NCBI GenBank assembly: GCA_034928305.1
Contig: JAYFOZ010000002.1
Location: 248,001-312,000, forward strand
Source of the DNA: Methanomassiliicoccaceae archaeon
GTDB lineage: Archaea > Thermoplasmatota > Thermoplasmata > Methanomassiliicoccales > Methanomethylophilaceae
DNA: 64,000 nucleotides
Direction: 5' to 3'
Part shown: positions 20,533 to 29,124 of the stretch, one piece after another
Layout: each line of letters opens with the position of its first letter
Numbering within the stretch: position 1 is the first letter of the stretch
The notes under the pieces: model-generated
Databases searched by the model: none
The model's input: only the letters and a program-made list of their open reading frames with translations
Told to the model about the DNA's origin: nothing
Program-made: the position numbers and the translations under genes

Positions 20533-20703
20533 ATGACGATATTGGTTGATTTTTACAAATGCCTGCACTGCGGGGGATGTGCCGGGTCATGCCCGAAGAA
20601 CGCGATATTCCTGAACGACTTTGTTCTCGAATTCAACGATAAATGCAATTCCTGCGGAAGATGCGTTAAAATATGCCCGGTCGCGGCGCTCAGGATGGAA
20701 TGA
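20533..20703 (+). CDS. Small dicluster 4Fe-4S ferredoxin
   Basis: A 56-residue protein with two ferredoxin motifs, CLHCGGCAGSCP and CNSCGRCVKICP, enough for two [4Fe-4S] clusters. ATG 20533 follows the tes stop by nine bases and is preceded by GAGGTGATA. Its TGA ends four bases before the geranylgeranyl reductase ATG. This position makes it the probable electron donor to one or both neighbours. Ferredoxin next to geranylgeranyl reductase is known from other methanogens, where it supports double-bond reduction. Confidence 0.92.
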   Translation: MTILVDFYKCLHCGGCAGSCPKNAIFLNDFVLEFNDKCNSCGRCVKICPVAALRME

Positions 20704-20707
20704 TAAT

Positions 20708-21901
20708 ATGAAAATCTACAACTGCGACATAGTGATCGTCGGTGCGGGACCGGGCGGCAGCATGGCCGCCAAATTCTGTGCACAGGCAGGGCTGGATACG
20801 ATCATGATCGAAAAGAAGGCCGAGATAGGCGCACCCCTGAGATGCGCCGAAGGCGTATCGAAGAAATGGCTCGCGGAGGTCGGGATAGAGCCTGACCCGG
20901 CATGGATCTGCGCCGATATGGCCGGAGCCGTGATCAGGTCCCCCAGCGGATATACGTTCCAGCTCGACGAGAGCAGGGCGGGGTCCGAGGTCGGATACGT
21001 GCTCGAGAGACACCTGTTTGATAAGGCCCTCGCCAGGGACGCTGCGGAAGCAGGCGCCAAGATAATGATGCGCACCTCGTGCACCGACGTGATAAAGAAG
21101 GACGGAAAGCTGGTAGGCATCAAGGCCAAGGTCATGGGAGAGCCCATCGAGATCTATGCAGATTGCGTCGTCGCGGCGGACGGATATGAGTCCCAGGTGG
21201 CAAGATGGGCAGGCGTAGAAACGACTCCAAAGATGAACGATATCGATACATGCATACAGTACAGGATGTCCAACATCGATATCGATCAGAAGTACTGCGA
21301 GTTCGTCATAGGCAACGAGATAGCGCCGGGAGGATACCTGTGGATATTCCCTAAGGGAAACCGCTCCGCCAACGTCGGTATCGGCGTAATGGCCAAGCGC
21401 TGTAAGAAGCCGGGCGACCCCAAATTCTATCTTGACAAATTCGTCGCAGGCGACGACCGCCTGAAGGACGGGCAGATCCTGGAGATCGTAGGAGGCATGG
21501 TATCCACCTGCCCCGGACTCGACTCCGCCACCGCCGATAACCTTGTGATCGTAGGGGACGCGGCAAGGATAATCGACCCGATCACCGGCGGAGGCATATG
21601 CCACGCCTGCAGGACAGGGATGTATGCCGGAAAGGTGCTCGCCGAATGCGCCAAAAAGAAGGATTTCTCGAAGGTTGCGCTTAAACCTTACGAGAAACTC
21701 TGGCGTGACAGGATGGAGGACAAGATATACAGGAATTGGATGGCCAAAGAGAGGCTCAACGAGCTCGATGATGATACGATCGACGATCTGATCAAGATCA
21801 TAAGCACGTCCGCCATCGAAGAAGTCAACGTGTATAACCTTCTGAAGGTCATCAAGGACAAGTATCCTAAGGTCGTCGAAGGCTTCGAAGACCTTATCTG
21901 A
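20708..21901 (+). CDS. Geranylgeranyl reductase (digeranylgeranylglycerophospholipid reductase)
   Basis: A 397-residue FAD enzyme that saturates the isoprenoid chains of archaeal lipids. The dinucleotide motif IVGAGPGGSMAA is at residues 10-21, with IEKK at the end of the second strand. The family segment CAEGVSKKWL lies near 51, and the second FAD motif NLVIVGDAARIIDPITGGGI near 278-298. ATG 20708 is favoured; a longer upstream frame runs through the ferredoxin gene. It is the last gene of the tes-ferredoxin unit, with a hairpin terminator right behind it. Confidence 0.93.
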   Translation: MKIYNCDIVIVGAGPGGSMAAKFCAQAGLDTIMIEKKAEIGAPLRCAEGVSKKWLAEVGIEPDPAWICADMAGAVIRSPSGYTFQLDESRAGSEVGYVLERHLFDKALARDAAEAGAKIMMRTSCTDVIKKDGKLVGIKAKVMGEPIEIYADCVVAADGYESQVARWAGVETTPKMNDIDTCIQYRMSNIDIDQKYCEFVIGNEIAPGGYLWIFPKGNRSANVGIGVMAKRCKKPGDPKFYLDKFVAGDDRLKDGQILEIVGGMVSTCPGLDSATADNLVIVGDAARIIDPITGGGICHACRTGMYAGKVLAECAKKKDFSKVALKPYEKLWRDRMEDKIYRNWMAKERLNELDDDTIDDLIKIISTSAIEEVNVYNLLKVIKDKYPKVVEGFEDLI

Positions 21902-21910
21902 AACAATTTT

Positions 21911-21935
21911 ACCGGCCGGAAGGCCGGTGTGATAT
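21911..21935 (+). terminator. Hairpin terminator between geranylgeranyl reductase and mevalonate kinase
   Basis: ACCGGCC and GGCCGGT (7-base arms) with a GGAA loop are followed by TATTTTTA. The site lies between two converging genes and may serve both. Confidence 0.6.
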
Positions 21936-21937
21936 TT

Positions 21938-22876
21938 TTATAAAGTTTTATCTACCGTCACGCCGGGCACACCGGTCTTGACGATCATGGGCGTACCGCC
22001 GTGCAGGCGGATGGTTTCGCAGACTTTTTTTGGTTCATCGGTCAGAGCGATCATGCTCCCGCCTCCCCCGGCACCAGTCAGCTTGGCACCGTAGGAATAT
22101 TCGGCCGCCGCATCAACCAGCCGGTTAAGTTCCGGGCTGGAGACCCCTAATATCGAAAGCAGTTTATGGTCGGCGGTCATGAGCTCGCCCAGCCTTACTC
22201 TGTCGTTCCTGCGCAACGCGTCAGTGCCCTCAAGAGTTACGGAGCCGATCTCATCCACAATATCTTTGGCAAAACGGTTGCGGTCCTTGTATCTGCGGAC
22301 CTTTTCCACCAGAGGGCCGGTCAGTGCCTTTATGCCCGTATATCCGACAACAAATGTCATTTCTGGCGCGTGGATGTCGCTGACCTCCCATCTATTGCCG
22401 TTGCGTTCTATGGTCCACAGCGGATCCTCATCACTGGGTATGTTCACCGCAATGCCTTTTCCGTGCACGGATGCAGAGGTATCCATCGGGCTTCCGATGC
22501 CTTGGGCGCTGAACTCGGCCTCATAAGCCTCGTTTATTATATCCTTCTCATCCGCGGGTTTTTCAATAAGGGTGCGTACAGCGCAGGAGAGCGCCGCCGA
22601 CAATGCAGCGGAGGAGCCAAGTCCGGACCCAGACGGCAGGTCGCTGTCCGTCCCGATACTCATGCTCCTTATTCCGTGTTCTTTAAGGATATGTCTCATG
22701 TGTGGGTGCAAGGACAGGTCATCGGGCATTCCGTTCAATAGGAGCCCGCTACTTTCCGTGACCGTACACCTGAAGCGTCTGTCTATCGCCAGTGCCACTG
22801 CGGGTTTTCCATATACGACAGCGTGCTCTCCCAGTACTACGAACTTCCCCGGAGCAGATGCGGTCACCGATATCAT
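21938..22876 (-). CDS. mvk: Mevalonate kinase
   Basis: A 312-residue GHMP kinase that phosphorylates mevalonate in isoprenoid synthesis. Motif 1 is SAPGKFVVLGEHAVVYG at the N-terminus. The ATP-binding loop LPSGSGLGSSAALSA is near 85-99. The catalytic aspartate is in GIGSPMDTSAS. Motif 3 is KLTGAGGGGSMIAL near the C-terminus. It converges on the lipid operon, which uses the same isoprenoids, although it is transcribed separately. Its ATG overlaps the stop of the preceding gene by four bases (ATGA), so it is translationally coupled with the two genes upstream. Confidence 0.95.
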   Translation of the reverse strand: MISVTASAPGKFVVLGEHAVVYGKPAVALAIDRRFRCTVTESSGLLLNGMPDDLSLHPHMRHILKEHGIRSMSIGTDSDLPSGSGLGSSAALSAALSCAVRTLIEKPADEKDIINEAYEAEFSAQGIGSPMDTSASVHGKGIAVNIPSDEDPLWTIERNGNRWEVSDIHAPEMTFVVGYTGIKALTGPLVEKVRRYKDRNRFAKDIVDEIGSVTLEGTDALRRNDRVRLGELMTADHKLLSILGVSSPELNRLVDAAAEYSYGAKLTGAGGGGSMIALTDEPKKVCETIRLHGGTPMIVKTGVPGVTVDKTL

Positions 22877-23391
22877 TCGAGCAGCCCGTATTTCTTCATG
22901 CTTTCGGTTATAGCATCGTTAGGATTCCTCTGTCCGAGCAAAGGCTGAGGTATCGACCACCACTGTTCCTCGAACTCTCTGAGGGCGTCTTCATACTGCT
23001 TGTCATCGTTGAAAAGCTTCGGGTCGACGCTCAGGAGCGCTTTGTTCTGCTCTTTGAAGAGGTCCACGCCGTATTTCCTGTTGGTAAGTGCCACGCCTAT
23101 GTAGCTGTCGAAGGCGTACGTCATCTCTTCAGATATCTCGTCAGGTGTGGCCTCCATGATCATATCCAGGACGGAGTTGATGGCCATTTTGAATATCAGC
23201 TCGCGTTTAGCGTCCTCCGGCATCTTCTCAGTATCGATAGATTCCATCATTTCTTTGAAGATCAGGTCGCGGAGTGCCGAAACCCTGTTGGGGTTCTTGC
23301 CGAAAAGCTGTTTAGCCAGTATTTCCTCCTCAGATTCTTCTTCATCGTTTCCGAACAGTCCCGCGTTGGGGTCGTAATTGTCATCGTTCAT
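22873..23391 (-). CDS. Acidic protein of unknown function
   Basis: 172 residues; I do not recognise a family. The N-terminus is very acidic (NDDNYDPNAGLFG, then a run of Glu). The rest is predicted helical, with Met- and Glu-rich segments and no cysteine cluster, signal or membrane segment. It overlaps the aminotransferase upstream and mevalonate kinase downstream by four bases each, so all three are probably made together. It may be a small scaffold or partner protein; that is only inference from position. Confidence 0.75.
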   Translation of the reverse strand: MNDDNYDPNAGLFGNDEEESEEEILAKQLFGKNPNRVSALRDLIFKEMMESIDTEKMPEDAKRELIFKMAINSVLDMIMEATPDEISEEMTYAFDSYIGVALTNRKYGVDLFKEQNKALLSVDPKLFNDDKQYEDALREFEEQWWSIPQPLLGQRNPNDAITESMKKYGLLE

Positions 23392-24515
23392 TTTCTAAGC
23401 TCCTTGACAGTCTTTTCGAGTATATCCATTCCTGCTGATATTTTCTTCTCGTCGGCGGCGTATGAGAATCTCAGATGGCCTTCTCCATATTTTCCGAACG
23501 CAGATCCGGGAGTGCATATCAGACCTTTGGTAACCAGCGTGTTGGCAAGTTCCTGGGAGCTTATTTTTATGTCGAAAGACGGGAAGGCGTAGAATGCACC
23601 TTTGGGCGGAGCCATGCTCATTCCGTCAATATCGTTGATCCTCTCTGTTATCAGGTCGCGTCTGAATCTGAACACATTCCTGGCTTCCTCCAAGTACGTA
23701 TCGATCTCGGGAAGTGCGGCCAGCACACCGTATTGAGGTGGCATCGCAGGGCTGGCACATACGTGGTACTGCATCTTGATAAGGTCCGCCATGTACTCCT
23801 GGCTTGCACAGATGAATCCCAATCTCCATCCGGTGACGGCCATCATCTTAGAGAATCCGTTGACCACGACGGCGCGGTCGAGTCTGTTCATAAACGATAG
23901 GTGTTTCCCCTCGTAGACGAAGGAATCATAGACTTCGTCCGCAAGGATGCAGATGTTGTGATCATCGGCAACGTCTAGAAGCGCATTGTACGATTCTTGT
24001 GAAAGAACTCCGCCGGTCGGGTTCGAAGGATTGTTCACGACAATCATCTTTGTGCGGTCGGTAATCTTGCTCTGGATATCATCGATGTCAGGCTGGAAGT
24101 CCCCGTCGGTAAGCCTGTATTCTGAATATGTACCTCCGGCCAGAACTGAATGCGGCCCATAGATAACGAATCCGGGGCTCGGGACAAGCATCTCGTCGCC
24201 CGGGTCGATGAAAGACTGCGACACTTCCAAGAGGGCCGTGGAGCCGCTCGGAGTGATCATGATGTTCTCATCCGTTATTTCACCGTACATCCTGTATCTG
24301 TCGGCCACGGCCTTTCTGAGGCCGGGAATCCCAGCGGTCGGACCGTATTTGTTCTTTCCCTCGGACGCGGCCTTGTTCATTCCCTCAACGGCCGCCTTAG
24401 GAGGCTGAAGGTCCGGTTCTCCGAGTCCGAGGTTTATGGATCCCGGCCCCGCGAGGTCGAACATCTTTCTAATCCCGGACATCGGGATTGAAGACAGTCT
24501 CTTCGATGGTTTCAT
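23388..24515 (-). CDS. PLP-dependent aminotransferase, class I/II
   Basis: A 375-residue fold-type I aminotransferase of the aspartate/aromatic group. Family features are GLGEPDLQPP at the N-terminus, NPSNPTGGVLS (PLP/substrate Asn), ADEVYDSFVYEG and the PLP lysine in VNGFSKMMAVTGWRLGF. The arginine for the substrate carboxylate lies near LRFSYA at the C-terminus. The substrate cannot be fixed by eye; aspartate, alanine or aromatic amino acids are all possible. It is first in a three-gene unit with the acidic protein and mevalonate kinase. Confidence 0.9.
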   Translation of the reverse strand: MKPSKRLSSIPMSGIRKMFDLAGPGSINLGLGEPDLQPPKAAVEGMNKAASEGKNKYGPTAGIPGLRKAVADRYRMYGEITDENIMITPSGSTALLEVSQSFIDPGDEMLVPSPGFVIYGPHSVLAGGTYSEYRLTDGDFQPDIDDIQSKITDRTKMIVVNNPSNPTGGVLSQESYNALLDVADDHNICILADEVYDSFVYEGKHLSFMNRLDRAVVVNGFSKMMAVTGWRLGFICASQEYMADLIKMQYHVCASPAMPPQYGVLAALPEIDTYLEEARNVFRFRRDLITERINDIDGMSMAPPKGAFYAFPSFDIKISSQELANTLVTKGLICTPGSAFGKYGEGHLRFSYAADEKKISAGMDILEKTVKELRK

Positions 24516-24593
24516 ACGCCGTAATCGTGTGCGCTTCCTATATTATTTTAGCCACTAGCACTGATTTTATATCGTCATGACGTTGGGTGGTCG

Positions 24594-24854
24594 ATGGTCA
24601 GAGGCTTCAGATGGGTTTGGCTGGTTCTGAACGTTGTGGGAATCATCACAACAGTATTGGGCATGTTGGGCGTAATAGGCCTTATGGATTTCGAGGGAGG
24701 GTTAACAATGTTCATCGCCGGTACATCTCTGATAATGCTGTCGGCAGTTATCGTATTCTACGATGCCTTCAAGCTGGGCCTGCTCAAGGGGCCGGAAACC
24801 AAAGACGAGGCAGAATCCCCCGTCGAGGAAGAACAGGATAACGGAGACGATTGA
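24594..24854 (+). CDS. Small two-helix membrane protein
   Basis: 86 residues with two clear transmembrane helices (about 8-31 and 37-57) and a very acidic C-terminal tail. No family is recognised. ATG 24594 follows GGGTGG. The TGA is one base before the ATG of the HD hydrolase, so the two are an operon. It may anchor its partner at the membrane, but nothing in the sequence proves this. Confidence 0.7.
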   Translation: MVRGFRWVWLVLNVVGIITTVLGMLGVIGLMDFEGGLTMFIAGTSLIMLSAVIVFYDAFKLGLLKGPETKDEAESPVEEEQDNGDD

Positions 24855-24855
24855 T

Positions 24856-26001
24856 ATGGGAAACGCTCTGAACGCCGAGATGTTATATTTTATGTTCGAG
24901 TCGGCAAATATGCACAGGTGGAACGACCATCTCCGACCGCTCGACCTCACCGAACAGGATAAACAGGCTCACAAGGCTGCAATAGCCTGGGTCATTGCAA
25001 AATACGAGGAGGACGAAGGTAGGGAGATAGATTGGGCCGCCCTTATAGAGCACAATATTTTCGAATTAATAAGCCGTCTCGTACTGACGGATCTCAAGCC
25101 CCAGTTATATCACCGTATAGTCAAAGAAAAGTCCAAAGAGGTGAACGAGTACGTGATGGAGGAGTTCGACAGGTACGTACCCGATACCGACCAGGGTTTT
25201 CATGACCGCCTTTCCGAATACCTGAGCTCAAAACGGGACTCCAGGGAGGACCGCATAATAGATGCCGCACATTATCTTGCAACCAAGTGGGAATTCGATC
25301 TTATATTCGAGATGAACCGGGGGATGTTCGATGCGGAGAACACGAAAAAAAATATAGGCGGCAAAATTTCCCGATACAAAGAATTCGTAGGTGTAGAAAA
25401 GATCACGGACGACAAAGGCATCAAGGGATTCATCGACCTTTTTGGACAGCTAAGGTTCCAACAGAGATGGGCGAGAACTCCCAGGATACCTAAAACAACA
25501 GTGCTGGGACATTCGCTCATGGTGGCAAATTCAATGTTCTTGCACGATCTGGATGCAAAAATAACGGGCCGGCAGTTGTATTACGACTATTATTCTGCTC
25601 TCTTCCACGACCTGCCGGAAGTTCTGACCAAGGACGTAATATCGCCCGTTAAAAATAACGTGAGCGGTCTAGCAGTACTTTTGGAAAGTTATGAGCGGGA
25701 GCTGATCGAGTCCAATATAATGCCGCTGATCCCTGGGTCCTGGCACGACGAGATGAGATATATGATATGCGACCCCTTTGAATCATGCTGCAATTCAGAT
25801 CAAAGACCGCGTGACGGAAAGAGCATCAAGACATGCGACTTACTGGCGGCATACATGGAAGCCCATGTCTCTGCAAGCTATGGGATATCCTCGCAGTCGC
25901 TAACCGAAGGCGAGCAGGAGCTGCTCACGCGTCTGATGGACGCCGGTGGCGGAATCAATGCCAGAGAGCTAGTGATAAGGCTCGGTCGCATCAAGATTTA
26001 A
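24856..26001 (+). CDS. HD-domain hydrolase (YfbR/COG1896-like)
   Basis: 381 residues. An HD-type metal site lies in the second half: VLGHSLMVANSM (His), FHDLPEVLTKDVISPVK (His-Asp plus Asp), and a later Asp in KTCDLLAAYMEAH. This arrangement resembles 5'-deoxynucleotidases such as YfbR. The N-terminal 200 residues are helical and not part of that core; they may be a second, degenerate HD half. ATG 24856 is chosen because it directly follows the preceding stop. It converges on serS with a four-base overlap. Confidence 0.75.
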   Translation: MGNALNAEMLYFMFESANMHRWNDHLRPLDLTEQDKQAHKAAIAWVIAKYEEDEGREIDWAALIEHNIFELISRLVLTDLKPQLYHRIVKEKSKEVNEYVMEEFDRYVPDTDQGFHDRLSEYLSSKRDSREDRIIDAAHYLATKWEFDLIFEMNRGMFDAENTKKNIGGKISRYKEFVGVEKITDDKGIKGFIDLFGQLRFQQRWARTPRIPKTTVLGHSLMVANSMFLHDLDAKITGRQLYYDYYSALFHDLPEVLTKDVISPVKNNVSGLAVLLESYERELIESNIMPLIPGSWHDEMRYMICDPFESCCNSDQRPRDGKSIKTCDLLAAYMEAHVSASYGISSQSLTEGEQELLTRLMDAGGGINARELVIRLGRIKI

Positions 26002-27266
26002 TTGCCGATGGTCTCCTGGCCGCCCATGTAAGGTCTGAGCACTTCCGGTATGGTTACGGTGCCGTCCCCGTTCTGATAGTTTTCCAGTACTGCCACCATT
26101 GTCCTAGGCAATGCCAGACCTGAGCCGTTGAGCGTATGCACAAACTCGCTCTTAAGGTGAGGTTCTGGACGATATTTGATCCTGGTCCTGCGGGCCTGGA
26201 AGTCAGTAAAGTTGGAGCACGAAGATGCTTCGAGCCAGGCCTCTTTTGCCGGTGCGAATATCTCAAGGTCGTAGCATTTGCTGCACGAGAAGCTCATATC
26301 CCCCGTGCAGAGAAGCAACACCCGGTATGGAATTCCTAGGCCTTTGATAAGGTCCTCGGCGTTTCCTCTCAGATCTTCGAGCACATCATAGGATGTGTCC
26401 GGAAGAACGAATCTGACCATCTCCACTTTGTTAAACTCATGGACCCGGATTATCCCCCTGGTGTCTGCGTGCTTTCCGACCTCCCTGCGGAAAGAAGGAA
26501 GATATGCCGTAAACAATACAGGAAGGTCCTCTTTCATCAGTATCTCGTCCTGTAGCATATTGGTGAGCGGAACTTCGGCAGTAGGGTTCAGGTACAGGTC
26601 ATCCTTCTCCATGTAGTACATGTCATCCTTCAGGTTCGGGTACTGTCCAGTTCCGGTCACTGCTGCCTTGTTGACTACTACAGGCGGGAAAACTTCCTTG
26701 TATCCCTGTTTTCCGTGAACATCCAAAAAGTAGTTGATAAGCGCTCTTTCCAGTCTTGCGCCGTCGCCTTTAAGGCAATAGAAGCCGCTTCCTGCGACCT
26801 TTGCGCCCCTCTCGAAGTCGATGATGTCCAGGTCCTCTCCGATCTCCCAGTGCTCTTTAGGCTTGAAATCGAATTTTCTTTTCTGTCCCCACTCATAGAT
26901 GACCACGTTCTCGGTGCTGTCTTTTCCTATCGGAACGCTGTCGTGAGGAATGTTAGGTATGTTAAGGACGCATTCGTTCCTTATTTCCTCCAGCTCGGAC
27001 ATCCTTGCATCGTTGGCTTTGATCCTATCGCCTATTTCTCTCATCTCGGCGATCATCGCATCCTTTTCTTCGCTCTTTTGAATTTTGGCGATCTTCGCGG
27101 ATACTTCGTTGCGGATCTTCCTGAGCTCATTGTTTTCGTTGGTGAGGATTCTCCATTCGGAATCGGCCTCCAAGAATCTGTCGAGAATGACAGTTTCCTT
27201 ATTTCTGTCGACGAGCATCTTTCTAATTTTTTCGGGTTCAGACCTTATGATGTTGACATCAAGCAT
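25998..27266 (-). CDS. serS: Seryl-tRNA synthetase (conventional type)
   Basis: 422 residues of the common SerRS, not the rare methanogen type found in some other orders. The N-terminal coiled-coil arm (about 28-105) holds tRNA-Ser. Class II motif 2 is FRREVGKHADTRGIIRVHEF near 275-295, and motif 3 is GSGLALPRTMVAVLENYQ near 385-402. Serine-pocket text TAEVPLTNML is present. It starts nine bases after the CRM-protein stop on the same strand and so probably belongs to that operon. Confidence 0.95.
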   Translation of the reverse strand: MLDVNIIRSEPEKIRKMLVDRNKETVILDRFLEADSEWRILTNENNELRKIRNEVSAKIAKIQKSEEKDAMIAEMREIGDRIKANDARMSELEEIRNECVLNIPNIPHDSVPIGKDSTENVVIYEWGQKRKFDFKPKEHWEIGEDLDIIDFERGAKVAGSGFYCLKGDGARLERALINYFLDVHGKQGYKEVFPPVVVNKAAVTGTGQYPNLKDDMYYMEKDDLYLNPTAEVPLTNMLQDEILMKEDLPVLFTAYLPSFRREVGKHADTRGIIRVHEFNKVEMVRFVLPDTSYDVLEDLRGNAEDLIKGLGIPYRVLLLCTGDMSFSCSKCYDLEIFAPAKEAWLEASSCSNFTDFQARRTRIKYRPEPHLKSEFVHTLNGSGLALPRTMVAVLENYQNGDGTVTIPEVLRPYMGGQETIGN

Positions 27267-27275
27267 CCTATCATC

Positions 27276-27569
27276 TCAGAATTTTTTTTGGCACAACGAA
27301 TTCCATGTACGTTTGTCTGTCAGCACGATCACGCCACCGCGGACATCCACTGCGACGGAATCGGTTGCTTCTGTAAGTTCCGCAGCGATTTTTGAAGTAT
27401 CGCTTTCGGAGTTGGGGAGAACCTTGACCTTTATCAGCCTGTTTTTCTTCAGCTGTTTAACGATCTCTTCCGTTAGACCTTCGTCCGTACCTTCCTTCCC
27501 GACGTGAACTGTCGGATTCAGCTCATTGGCGCGTCTCATCAGCTCTTTTCTGGCTTCTTTCTCGGTCAT
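27276..27569 (-). CDS. CRM/YhbY-domain RNA-binding protein
   Basis: A 97-residue single-domain protein of the YhbY/CRM family, which binds pre-ribosomal and intron RNA. The GxxG-like loop appears as VHVGKEGTDEGL, and the hydrophobic strands RLIKVKVL and VDVRGGVIVLTDKR follow. ATG 27569 lies inside the end of the Rpp21 gene (47-base overlap). This start is needed for the usual family N-terminus. Its neighbours are RNase P and aminoacylation genes, which suits an RNA-related role. Confidence 0.85.
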   Translation of the reverse strand: MTEKEARKELMRRANELNPTVHVGKEGTDEGLTEEIVKQLKKNRLIKVKVLPNSESDTSKIAAELTEATDSVAVDVRGGVIVLTDKRTWNSLCQKKF

Positions 27570-27885
27570 CTCTCTGTTCCCTCATATATGGAAGACGTTT
27601 CACGGCGCCACATTCCGTACACGTGATGCTGACCTTACTGTTGTTCAGCCTCACCGTGCAACTGACTCCCGGGACCAAAGGAACGAGGCACCCTTCACAA
27701 TATCGGAAATCCTTCGGGATTCCGGTGCGGGTCTTCATACCTATGCGCCTGGCGAGTTCAACGTAACGCCTTGCCCTATCCGCTCTCCCTTCCCTTGTGG
27801 CTTCCGAGGCCATGGACGTCAGAACACCTATGCGGTGCAGGCCCAGGTCAGTTGCCTGTCTGGAGGAGACGCGTCTCTTTGACAT
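27523..27885 (-). CDS. rnp4: RNase P protein subunit Rpp21 (Rnp4)
   Basis: A 120-residue zinc-ribbon subunit of archaeal RNase P, which matures tRNA 5' ends. Zinc ligands are C-E-G-C (RYCEGCLVPL) and C-T-E-C (ITCTECGAVKR), with the conserved basic helix around RARRYVELARRIGMK. The start is ATG 27885 (MSKRRVSSRQ); the longer open frame upstream lacks homology. It heads the rnp4-CRM-serS unit. Confidence 0.88.
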   Translation of the reverse strand: MSKRRVSSRQATDLGLHRIGVLTSMASEATREGRADRARRYVELARRIGMKTRTGIPKDFRYCEGCLVPLVPGVSCTVRLNNSKVSITCTECGAVKRLPYMREQRDDRERSQKRADETRQ

Positions 27886-27931
27886 TGATTGGTCACAATG
27901 CGCGGGTGATATAAATATTAGGGAGAAAAAC

Positions 27932-28915
27932 TCAGAAAGGAACCAGCGACAAAAGGTATTCGCGTATTTCGATCTCCTCTTCACTCAGGCCGTCTTTGGG
28001 CTGTTCGACATATGTTTCCCATACAAACATAAAATAGTCGTGGAAGGCCGCGACGGCTTCGTTCCAGTTTGCTTTGGAAGCCGTAATTCCCACAAGGTCG
28101 TTAGTCAGCGTCCATTTGTGGGAAATTCTGTCGAAAGACACCTCGGCAGTCATAGGATTCAGGAGTGCCAGATCTTTATTGGGCGTAATGATGCGTTTGA
28201 ATACGATGCCTGGAAAATCACTCACTCCGCATACATCGCGTATCTCTATGATATTGTCGTTTTCGTCAAGAACCGCCATTCCGGAAACCAGGCACGCGCC
28301 CATCTGCAAACACACTTTGGCGTTCTTCTCGGAAAAATCCTTGCCGATTGCAATCTTTGAATTACGGTCTCCGGAATCTAGATAGTATGTGTTGCGTCCT
28401 TTCATATCGCTCTTCTTGTAAATCGCTCCGGCCAGAGCGCAAGTGAACATCTTTGTTTCAGTGCTGGCACTTTTCTGGAAACGTTCTGGACTGGCATTCA
28501 TAAGGTCCTTTGTCCTTCTTCCGCGTCCATAGCTCAGTCTGCATCCCTCAAGGTCGCTGCAAAGTTTCATAAGGTCTTTTGCGACTGCCGCCCTGTAGCG
28601 CGGATCTGCATAATTTTCAGAGAGCCAGCGGTTTATTATTTCACTACCTGCGACATCAAGGGTGTTCTCAAGTTTTCCCAAAGCTGCCCCGAGTATCGAG
28701 TTTTCTTCGGCCCGGTGACCCCTGGGATCTGTGCTTAGGTCGAATATTCTATCAAATCCCTCCGGCGGTCTCCCCTGCAGCCCCATCTCGGCAGTGACGA
28801 TAAACATGCCCACATGCGAAAGCATGCTTTGGATATCTCCCATTATCCGGTCCGCCTGTTCTGCAGAAATTTCTCTCCCTCCATCGGGGACCACCTTGAA
28901 AGTCAGATTATCCAT
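27932..28915 (-). CDS. Conserved-looking protein of unknown function
   Basis: About 327 residues from MDNLTFKVVPDGGREIS; a start seven codons earlier (28936) is also possible. No family is recognised and no signal or membrane helix is seen. The middle has a beta-rich block (NTYYLDSGDRNSKIAIGKD, ACLVSGMAVLDENDN, then a DVCGVSDFPG loop). The C-terminus is helical and rich in aromatic residues (FHDYFMFVWETYVEQ). It is encoded upstream of rnp4 on the same strand with a 46-base gap. Confidence 0.7.
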   Translation of the reverse strand: MDNLTFKVVPDGGREISAEQADRIMGDIQSMLSHVGMFIVTAEMGLQGRPPEGFDRIFDLSTDPRGHRAEENSILGAALGKLENTLDVAGSEIINRWLSENYADPRYRAAVAKDLMKLCSDLEGCRLSYGRGRRTKDLMNASPERFQKSASTETKMFTCALAGAIYKKSDMKGRNTYYLDSGDRNSKIAIGKDFSEKNAKVCLQMGACLVSGMAVLDENDNIIEIRDVCGVSDFPGIVFKRIITPNKDLALLNPMTAEVSFDRISHKWTLTNDLVGITASKANWNEAVAAFHDYFMFVWETYVEQPKDGLSEEEIEIREYLLSLVPF

Positions 28916-29071
28916 ATGGGCAAAAGCGCAATGCATTCCTTGTTTTTAACATGATTCCTGAAGAATGCGAACGACATCCGTCGTAGCAAGTTATTTAGCG
29001 CACCTGTATATCAAGTGACATCGAGAGTCACACAACCAGGTCTGCCTTTTATTAAAAGAAAAGACAGTAGC

Positions 29072-29083
29072 CCTTAAATATAA
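29072..29083 (+). promoter_or_regulatory. TATA box of rpl10e-dph2
   Basis: CCTTAAATATAA is a strong element 42-53 bases before the rpl10e ATG, giving a short leader with a GGTGGT ribosome site. Confidence 0.55.
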
Positions 29084-29124
29084 AATCAGGAATGTGTGCC
29101 CGTCGCAATCACTTGGTGGTGCAA

